Assembly: GCA_036563805.1 (NCBI GenBank)
Contig: DATCLS010000050.1
Span: 19,025-83,024 of the forward strand
Direction: 5' to 3'
DNA: 64,000 bases
Origin: DATCLS01 sp036563805
GTDB taxonomy: Bacteria > Actinomycetota > Acidimicrobiia > Acidimicrobiales > VFJN01
Shown: positions 58,472 through 64,000 of the stretch, piece by piece
Position numbering within the stretch: position 1 is the stretch's first letter
Layout of the letters: each line of letters starts with the position of its first letter
Notes under the pieces: model-generated
The model's input: only the letters and a program-made list of their open reading frames with translations
Told to the model about the DNA's origin: nothing
The model's database searches: none
Position numbers and translations under genes: made by a program

Positions 58472-60040
58472 ATGCCGGAGACCAGCAGCTACCAGCGGTG
58501 GATCGGCCGCAAGGTGGTCGGTGCCGACGGATCGAAGATCGGCAAGATCGACCAGATCTATGTGGACGAGCGGTCCCACCAGCCGCTCTGGATGGCCGTG
58601 CACACGGGTCTGTTCGGGGCCCGCACCAGCTTCGTCCCGCTGGAGTCGGCCTCGGAGTCGGGCGAGGAGGTCACCGTCCCCTACACCAAGGAGACCGTGA
58701 AGGCGGCGCCCCCCATCGAGCACGAGGGGCGCCTCGAGCCCACCGAGCAGGACGCCCTCAACCGCCACTACGCCGGCACCAGCGGCGGGAGTGGGGGCGG
58801 GGGCACCGTCCAGGCGCCCGGCCCCACCGGCGCCCCGACCGCCGGGCAGCCGCCGGAGGCCGCCCTCGGCGGCGCCGGGACCTCCGAGCGCACCGGTACG
58901 GCCGCGCCGGGCGGCGACCCACCCCTCGCCGGGATGGGCGCCGGGATGGCCGGCGGCGAGGCCGACTCGGTGCTTGCCGGTTCGGGCGCCGGCGAGGCCG
59001 AGTCGGCGCTCGCTGGTTCGGGCGTCGGGATGGGCGCGGAGCGGTCCGATGACTCGCCCCTGGACAGGTCCAGCTCCGGCTTGGCGGAGCAGGGTGATGC
59101 GCCCCTGGGTGGCTCCGGCGCCGGGATGGCCGGCGGCGAGGCCGACTCGGCGCTTGCCGGTTCGGGCGTCGGGATGGCCGGGGAGCGGGCCGAGTCGCCC
59201 CTCGGCGGCTCCGGCTCGGGGTTGGGCGGGGAGCGGGCCGACGAGTCGACCCTTGGAAGCTCCGGGTCGGGCATCCCGCGGCAGGGGCCGGACCCGGCGC
59301 TCGACGGCTCCGGGCCGACGTGGGGGTCGGATTCCGCCCCGGCCGACAGCGGCACGGCCGGGGCGGGGACCGACTCCGCCATGACCCGCTCCGAGGAGGA
59401 GATGCGCGTCGGCACGGAGTCGGTCGAGACCGGCCGGGCCCGGCTCACCAAGTCCGTCGAGACCGAACAGGTCGAGACCACCGTCCCGGTGAGCCACGAG
59501 GAGGCCCGGATCGAGCGCGAGCCGATCACCGACGCCAACCGCCAGTCCGCCACCAGCGGGCCGGAGATCTCCGAGTCCGAGCACGAGGTCGTCCTCCACG
59601 AGGAGCGGCCCGTGGTGGGCAAGGAGGTCGTGCCCAGGGAACGGGTGCGGCTCACCAAGGACGTCGTGACGGAGCAGCGTGCGGTGACCGGCGAGATCCG
59701 CAAGGAGCGCATCGACGTCGAGGGCGCCGACATGCCCGAAGCGGCCATGCCCGAGGCGGACCAGCTGCGGTCCGACCAGCAGCTGCGGCCGGACGAGCGG
59801 TTCGGGCGTGACCCGCAGCTGCGCTCGGACGAGCAGGTCGCCGCGGGCCGGCAGCTGCGGCCGGATGAGCGGTTCGGGCGTGACCCGCAGCTGCGGCCGG
59901 ACGAGCGGTTCGGGGGTGACCCGCAGCTGCGGCCCGACGAGCAGTTCGCCTCGGAGGAGGAGCTGCGCCCGAACCCGGCCCTCGGCCCCGACCGGGATCT
60001 CGGCCCCGACCGGGATCTCGATCCCGACCAGGAGAGCTAG
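58472..60040 (+). CDS. PRC-barrel/DUF2382 stress protein with two repeat regions
   Basis: 522 aa. The PRC barrel is N-terminal (WIGRKVVGADGSKIGKIDQIY to VTVPYTKE, ~10-75). A ~180-residue Gly/Ser/Ala linker is made of GGSGAGMAGGEADSALAGSG type units. The DUF2382 (YsnF-like) domain follows at ~310-430 (VETGRARLTKSVETEQVET, EEARIEREPI, VVLHEERPVVGKEVVPRERV). The end holds three to four 12-residue RPDERFGRDPQL units. The family is tied to stress but not enzymatically defined. An AAGGAG site precedes the ATG. Confidence 0.87.
   Translation: MPETSSYQRWIGRKVVGADGSKIGKIDQIYVDERSHQPLWMAVHTGLFGARTSFVPLESASESGEEVTVPYTKETVKAAPPIEHEGRLEPTEQDALNRHYAGTSGGSGGGGTVQAPGPTGAPTAGQPPEAALGGAGTSERTGTAAPGGDPPLAGMGAGMAGGEADSVLAGSGAGEAESALAGSGVGMGAERSDDSPLDRSSSGLAEQGDAPLGGSGAGMAGGEADSALAGSGVGMAGERAESPLGGSGSGLGGERADESTLGSSGSGIPRQGPDPALDGSGPTWGSDSAPADSGTAGAGTDSAMTRSEEEMRVGTESVETGRARLTKSVETEQVETTVPVSHEEARIEREPITDANRQSATSGPEISESEHEVVLHEERPVVGKEVVPRERVRLTKDVVTEQRAVTGEIRKERIDVEGADMPEAAMPEADQLRSDQQLRPDERFGRDPQLRSDEQVAAGRQLRPDERFGRDPQLRPDERFGGDPQLRPDEQFASEEELRPNPALGPDRDLGPDRDLDPDQES
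59758..59960 (+). repeat. 36-bp coding repeats in the DUF2382 gene
   Basis: The DNA motif CAGCTGCGGCCGGACGAGCG with GGTTCGGGCGTGACCCG recurs in tandem three to four times, encoding QLRPDERFGRDP. Confidence 0.75.
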
Positions 60041-60283
60041 CGGTCCGCGGGGCCGGCCCGACCGGGCGGGGCGGCGGGCCGGCCCCCGGCGGCACGTCCA
60101 CGAACGCGGCGAGGATCGGCGGAGACGACGCCGCCCCGCCGGGCGCCCGGCCACCCGCCGGCCCCGGCGGGGCGCTCGTCGCCCCAACGAGCGGGCAGCC
60201 CGGTCGGGGCGGCCGTCCGGCCGGCCCGTCAGCCCGGCCGCGGCCGGTCAGGTCGGCAGCCGGCCCGGTCCCCAGGCCCCCGC
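60041..60283. other. 243-bp GC-rich gap between convergent genes
   Basis: Only short GGCCGGCCC-type inverted runs are seen, with no gene or strong hairpin. Confidence 0.4.
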
Positions 60284-60958
60284 TCAGAACAACCGCAGGT
60301 CGTCCGACTCGATCCCCCGCAGGGCGTCGTAGTCGACCTCGACGCAGGCGATGTCGCGCTCCCCGGCCAGCACCCGGGCCTGGGGCTTGATCTGCTGGGC
60401 GACGAACACGCCCCGCACCGGGCGGAGCATGGGGTCGCGGTCCAGGAACTCGAGGTAGCGGGCCAGCTGCTCCACGCCGTCGATCTCGCCGCGGCGCTTG
60501 ATCTCGACCGCGACGGCCTGGCCGTCCTGGTCGCGGCACAGCAGGTCGACCGGCCCGATGTCGGTCGGGTACTCGCGGCGCACGAGCCGCAGTCCGGGGG
60601 CGATGGCCTCGCAGTTGGCGGCCAGCAGCTCCTGCAGGTGGGCCTCGACGCCGTCCTTCTGCAGTCCGGGGTCGACGCCGAGCGTGTGCGTCGTGTCGGA
60701 CAGCACCTCGGTCATCGTGATCGTGAGCGTCTCCCCCTTGGGGCTGCGCACGACCCACACCGTGTGCCCCTCGTCGTTCACCGACTCGGTGACGGTGTTG
60801 GGGGCGTTCATCCAGTTGAGGGGCTTGTAGGCCCCGCCGTCGGCGTGCACGGCCACGCACCCGTCGGCCTTGACCATGATCAGCCGGGGCGCCGGGGGCA
60901 GGTGGGCGGTGAGCCGGCCGGCGTAGTCGACGGTGCAGTGGGCGACGACCAGGCGCAT
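60284..60958 (-). CDS. nucS: Mismatch-specific endonuclease NucS
   Basis: 224 aa, full-length NucS/EndoMS. The N-terminal DNA-binding/dimerisation half (RLIMVKADGCVAVHADGG, KPLNWMNAPN) and the C-terminal PD-(D/E)XK nuclease (GPVDLLCRDQDGQAVAVEIKRRG, GVEQLARYLEFL) are both present. It ends in DDLRLF, the sliding-clamp-binding tail. NucS makes double-strand cuts at G:T, G:G and T:T mismatches and replaces MutSL in actinobacteria. The ATG follows TAGCCT by 9 nt. Confidence 0.95.
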   Translation of the reverse strand: MRLVVAHCTVDYAGRLTAHLPPAPRLIMVKADGCVAVHADGGAYKPLNWMNAPNTVTESVNDEGHTVWVVRSPKGETLTITMTEVLSDTTHTLGVDPGLQKDGVEAHLQELLAANCEAIAPGLRLVRREYPTDIGPVDLLCRDQDGQAVAVEIKRRGEIDGVEQLARYLEFLDRDPMLRPVRGVFVAQQIKPQARVLAGERDIACVEVDYDALRGIESDDLRLF

Positions 60959-60970
60959 CGCCGGGGCAGG

Positions 60971-62569
60971 CTAGCGATGCCCCCGACCCCGCCGGGACAG
61001 GTTGCCCCGGATGGTCTCGCGGCGCCGGCGCAGCTCGCGGTGGGTGAGCCGGATCTCGGGGTCGTCGATGCCGAAGCTGGCGCGGACGGCGTCCATGTCG
61101 ACGGGGACGCCGCGGGGGTCGATGCCCACGTCGGCGGCGATGCGGTCGCCGTGTCGGGTGGCGAAGTAGACCGAGATGTCGGAGATCTGGCGGAACAGGT
61201 CGAGGTCGGGGGCCAGGCGGGCGATGGCGCCGTCGAGGAACACGAGGTTCTTGACGAACAGCATCAGCTCCTTGGGGAACCGGGCCCCGAGGCCGAGCAG
61301 GCCCTTGATCACCTGCTGGAGCTCGCCGACCAGCTCCTCGCCGGTCAGGGTCGTCGGGTCGACGGGGGGCTGGTCGAGCTTGAGCTCGCGGATGACGCGG
61401 TCGACGTCGACGTCCGGCGGCAGGGCGCCCAGGTCGCGCAGCGCCGCCACCTGGCCCCGCAGGTCGCCGGTGGCGCCGCCCATGAGCAGGCGCAGCAGCG
61501 CCACCCGCCGGACCTCGCCGAGCCGGCCGGTGATGCCGAAGTCGAGCAGGGCCGTCCGGCCGTCGGGCCGGACGAACAGGTTCCCGCCGTGCAGGTCGCC
61601 GTGGAAGATGCCGTGGAGGATCGCCCCCTCCAGCGAGGCGATCATGCCGGTCCGGATCACGGCCTCGGTGTCGACGCCGGCGTCGCGCATGCCGGCCACG
61701 TCGTCGAAGGCGAAGCCGTCGAGACGCTCCATGACCAGCACCCGCCGGGTCACCAGCTCGGGGTGGGGGCGGGGGACGACGTAGATGCGCTGCTCGAGCT
61801 CGGCGAACGTCCGGGCGATGTCGAGCATGTTCTCGGCCTCGAGCCGGAAGTCGAGCTCCTCCGCGATCGTCTCGCCGAACAGCTCGACGAGCGCCGGCGG
61901 GTTGGCCAACGCCGCGATCGGGATGCGGCCGACCAGGTGCGGGGCGAGCCAGGCCATGACCCGCAGGTCCTCGCGGACGAGGTCGGCGACCGTGGGCCGC
62001 TGCACCTTCACGACCACGGTCTCGCCGGTCCGCAGCGTGGCCGCGTGGACCTGGGCGATCGACGCCGAGGCCAGCGGCGTGCGGTCGATCCAGCGGAACA
62101 CCTCGTCGATCGGGCGGCCCAGGTCGGCCTCGATCACCTCGCGGACGACCCGGAACGGCTCGGGCGGCACCCGGTCGCGGCACAGCTTGAACTCGTCCAC
62201 CAGCTCGACGGGGAAGATGCCCTCGCCCGACGAGATGATCTGCCCCAGCTTGATGTAGGTCGGGCCCAGGCGCTCGGCCGCCCGCCGCAGCCGGCGCGAG
62301 ATGTCGGACCGGCTGACGGTGCCGCCGGTGCGCCGGCCGGTCGCCGCCCACAGGCCCACGGCCGCGCCCAGCCGGGCGGTGACCCGGATCATCCGGCGCC
62401 ACGGCGGCCACCGGCCGGGCCGGGTCAGCTCGGGCACCTCGGCCCGGACGCGCTCCCGGACCTTGTCCAGCCCCTGGCGCCAGGGGAGGGAGTCCGGGTC
62501 GTCGAGCGTCCACGGCGGGGCGTCGCTGAAGCAGCCGTGGACGAGGTCGGAGGGGGCGGCGGCCGGCAT
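60971..62569 (-). CDS. ABC1/UbiB-family atypical kinase
   Basis: 532 aa. The family motif with the extended helix LGPTYIKLGQIISS (KxGQ), the VVVKVQRP lysine, IFHGDLHGGNLFV catalytic loop and LLDFGITGRL metal loop are intact. UbiB-type proteins are ATPases supporting quinone or isoprenoid lipid metabolism at membranes. The ATG at 62569 overlaps the stop of the alkyltransferase-like gene by one base, so the two are co-translated. The longer frame (to 62692) is rejected. Confidence 0.92.
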   Translation of the reverse strand: MPAAAPSDLVHGCFSDAPPWTLDDPDSLPWRQGLDKVRERVRAEVPELTRPGRWPPWRRMIRVTARLGAAVGLWAATGRRTGGTVSRSDISRRLRRAAERLGPTYIKLGQIISSGEGIFPVELVDEFKLCRDRVPPEPFRVVREVIEADLGRPIDEVFRWIDRTPLASASIAQVHAATLRTGETVVVKVQRPTVADLVREDLRVMAWLAPHLVGRIPIAALANPPALVELFGETIAEELDFRLEAENMLDIARTFAELEQRIYVVPRPHPELVTRRVLVMERLDGFAFDDVAGMRDAGVDTEAVIRTGMIASLEGAILHGIFHGDLHGGNLFVRPDGRTALLDFGITGRLGEVRRVALLRLLMGGATGDLRGQVAALRDLGALPPDVDVDRVIRELKLDQPPVDPTTLTGEELVGELQQVIKGLLGLGARFPKELMLFVKNLVFLDGAIARLAPDLDLFRQISDISVYFATRHGDRIAADVGIDPRGVPVDMDAVRASFGIDDPEIRLTHRELRRRRETIRGNLSRRGRGHR

Positions 62570-62847
62570 CAGCGCCGAGTCTCGGGGACGACGTGGCCGT
62601 TCGCAACGGCGACCCCCTCGGCCCGGAGGCGGGCGGCGTGCTCGTCCTCGTGGCCGGGGACCAGGCGGCCGGACGCGGTCACGACCCGCCACCAGGGCAG
62701 GTCCTCGTCGGACGTGGCCAGCAGCCGGCCGACGGCCCGGGCCGCGCCCGGGAAGCCGGCCTCGGCCGCCACCTCGCCGTACGTGACGACCTCGCCCGGG
62801 CCCAGCGACTTGAGGACGGCCACGACCGCTTCCTCGAACCGCGCCAT
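62569..62847 (-). CDS. Alkyltransferase-like protein (ATL, MGMT fold)
   Basis: 92 aa, only the MGMT C-terminal domain. The alkyl-acceptor PCHRV motif is replaced by PWWRVV, so it cannot transfer alkyl groups. ATL proteins bind O6-alkylguanine and hand it to nucleotide-excision repair. The helix-turn-helix TYGEVAAEAGFPGAARAVGRLL is visible. The ATG follows TAGCGT by 7 nt. Confidence 0.92.
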   Translation of the reverse strand: MARFEEAVVAVLKSLGPGEVVTYGEVAAEAGFPGAARAVGRLLATSDEDLPWWRVVTASGRLVPGHEDEHAARLRAEGVAVANGHVVPETRR

Positions 62848-63027
62848 CCCCCGGACGCTACGCGCCTCGCCCCGTCGCCCAGCCGCGCCCGGGTCCTGTC
62901 CGCTGAGCCCGGTGTACTACGCCGCGCGCCGGTGTTCCTGCGGAACGTAGGAAGGAACGTAGGAAGTGGTCGAGGTTCGCCCGCGGCGGGGGTGGGGCCC
63001 GCCGCGCCGACGGCGAGAATGCGGCCC

Positions 63028-63789
63028 GTGAGCACGCATGAGCAGTACGAGGGGCGGGTGGCCGTGGTGACCGGGGCCAGCCGCGGGCTGGGCGCCGGGC
63101 TGGCGGCCCGCTTCGCCGAGCGGGGCGTGCGCCTGGGACTGTGCGCCCGGCGCCAGCCCGACCCGCCGCCGGCCGCCGACCCCGACGCGGTCGTCACCGC
63201 CGCGGTGGACGTGGCCGACCCCGACGCCGTCGAGCGGTTCGCCGCCACCGTGGCCGAGCGGCTGGGCCCCATCGACCTGTGGGTGAACAACGCCGGCGTG
63301 CTCGAGCCGATCGTCCCGCTGCGCGACGCCGAGCCGGCGGCGCTGGAGGCGCACGTCCGCACGAACGTGCTCGGCGTCCTGTACGGCAGCCGGGTCTACG
63401 CCCGGCACGTCCGGGCCCACCCGGGGCGGGGCGGCGTGCTGGTCAACGTCAGCTCGGGGGCGGCCACGTCGGCCTACGCCGGCTGGTCGGCCTACTGCGC
63501 CTCGAAGGCGGCGGTCGACCAGCTCACCCGGGTCGTGGCCGTGGAGGAGGCCGACGCCGGCCTCCGCGCCTACGCCGTGGCGCCGGGGGTGGTCGACACC
63601 GACATGCAGGCCGCCATCCGCGCCACGACCCCCGACGTGTTCCCGGCGGTGGAGCGCTTCCGCCGGATGGCCGAGACCGGGGCGTTCAACGAGCCGGACT
63701 GGGTGGCCGACCACCTGCTGGCGCTGGCCTGGGACCCCGGCGCCGCGCCGCCGGACGTCGTGTGGCGGGTCCCGGACCAGCCCCGCTGA
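63028..63789 (+). CDS. Short-chain dehydrogenase/reductase
   Basis: 253 aa. VTGASRGLGAGLAARF, VNNAGVLEPIV, the serine of NVSSGAATS and the catalytic Y-x-x-x-K in SAYCASKAAV. NAD(P)-dependent alcohol/ketone oxidoreductase of unknown substrate. GTG 63028 follows GAGAAT by 7 nt; the ATG at 63019 inside that hexamer is less likely. It is the last complete gene before the IS element. Confidence 0.87.
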   Translation: MSTHEQYEGRVAVVTGASRGLGAGLAARFAERGVRLGLCARRQPDPPPAADPDAVVTAAVDVADPDAVERFAATVAERLGPIDLWVNNAGVLEPIVPLRDAEPAALEAHVRTNVLGVLYGSRVYARHVRAHPGRGGVLVNVSSGAATSAYAGWSAYCASKAAVDQLTRVVAVEEADAGLRAYAVAPGVVDTDMQAAIRATTPDVFPAVERFRRMAETGAFNEPDWVADHLLALAWDPGAAPPDVVWRVPDQPR

Positions 63790-63860
63790 GCGCCCGCCCA
63801 CCGGGCCGGCCCGCCGGGCCCACCCGCCAGCCGCGTCCCCAACCCCTCAGGACGCGGCAG

Positions 63861-64000
63861 CTAGGGCCTGTCCTGTAAGTCTCGGAGCCAGATGGCGATG
63901 GTGGCGATGACGACTTCGGCCCGGTAGTAGGCGACGCGCTTGGCGAAGCGGGTGGCGAGACCGCGGAACTGTTTGAGGCGCCCGAAGCAGCGTTCGACGA
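63861..64000 (-). CDS. IS5-family transposase, C-terminal part
   Basis: The last 45 codons, read from the window edge to TAG at 63861-63863. VERCFGRLKQFRGLATRFAK is the E-containing DDE helix of IS5-type OrfB transposases, followed by YYRAEVVIATIAIWLRDL. The N-terminus lies beyond the window. Confidence 0.85.
   Translation of the reverse strand, partial: VERCFGRLKQFRGLATRFAKRVAYYRAEVVIATIAIWLRDLQDRP
63862..64000. mobile_element. Right end of an IS5-family insertion sequence
   Basis: The transposase stop lies at the element end, where GGGCCTGTCCTGTAA (from 63864) looks like an IS5-family terminal inverted repeat next to a CTAG-like junction. The other end is outside the window, so the exact border and target duplication cannot be confirmed. 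Confidence 0.7.

Noticed and set aside
62942..62965. 12-bp direct repeat (GGAACGTAGGAA twice) before the last SDR
   Set aside because: Short, imperfectly placed relative to either start codon, and could arise by chance or slippage; no regulatory case can be made.

Overview
The window is very GC-rich actinobacterial chromosome. NucS, F420-type luciferase-like oxidoreductases, SCP2/DUF35/thiolase lipid enzymes, a CvnA-type sensor kinase, a DUF222 relic with a LexA box and pervasive GTG starts point to a free-living high-GC actinobacterium, probably of the Acidimicrobiia type. That placement is inference; no rRNA or tRNA gene was seen. About 60 protein genes are packed tightly on both strands. 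There is no prophage, CRISPR array or large island. The only mobile element is the end of an IS5-family insertion sequence that runs off the right edge.

Layout. 1-3.4 kb: end of an enoyl-CoA hydratase, then an FGGY sugar kinase divergent from a 2-hydroxyacid dehydrogenase and class II aldolase pair (a small sugar or sugar-acid pathway). 3.5-8.1 kb: a double-TetR regulator facing a P450, DUF35 and cysteine-less thiolase cassette, with matching palindromes between them. 8.2-13.7 kb: CvnA-like kinase, PLP decarboxylase, heptad-repeat membrane protein, a decayed DUF222/HNH gene that keeps its SOS box, and an SCP2 protein. 13.7-28.8 kb: deacetylase, thermonuclease, FadA5-like thiolase, amidase, thioesterase, two LLM oxidoreductases, two DedA proteins, an MBL hydrolase, a methyltransferase fused to a mismatch DNA glycosylase, and YceH. 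29-45 kb: two receptor-type Ser/Thr kinases, a RecB-like nuclease with PAP2, a phosphate-transport operon, FadD, an acidic DUF3060 lipoprotein and a MarR-MFS pair. 45-58 kb: aldehyde dehydrogenase, nitronate monooxygenase, a geranylgeranyl-reductase-type flavoprotein, a large VanW protein, a micro zinc-finger protein, a split multifunctional beta-oxidation enzyme (SDR and MaoC), and a quinone-reductase plus drug-pump operon under a strong palindrome. 58-64 kb: PRC/DUF2382 stress protein, NucS, UbiB kinase, alkyltransferase-like protein, SDR, IS5 end.

Functional themes. Much of the window is CoA-thioester and lipid or steroid-like catabolism (hydratase, P450, Ltp2-like aldolase, FadA5-like thiolase, thioesterase, FadD, two HSD17B4-type SDRs, MaoC, SCP2). 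A second theme is DNA repair (NucS, alkyltransferase-like protein, mismatch glycosylase fusion, SOS remnant).

Three sequence-level patterns run through the region. (1) At least twenty genes start 6-9 nt after a TAnnnT hexamer with no Shine-Dalgarno, the signature of leaderless transcripts. (2) Short repeats built from a gene's own 3' end, often including its stop codon, lie just past many genes. (3) Long perfect GC hairpins without a U-tract sit where terminators should be.
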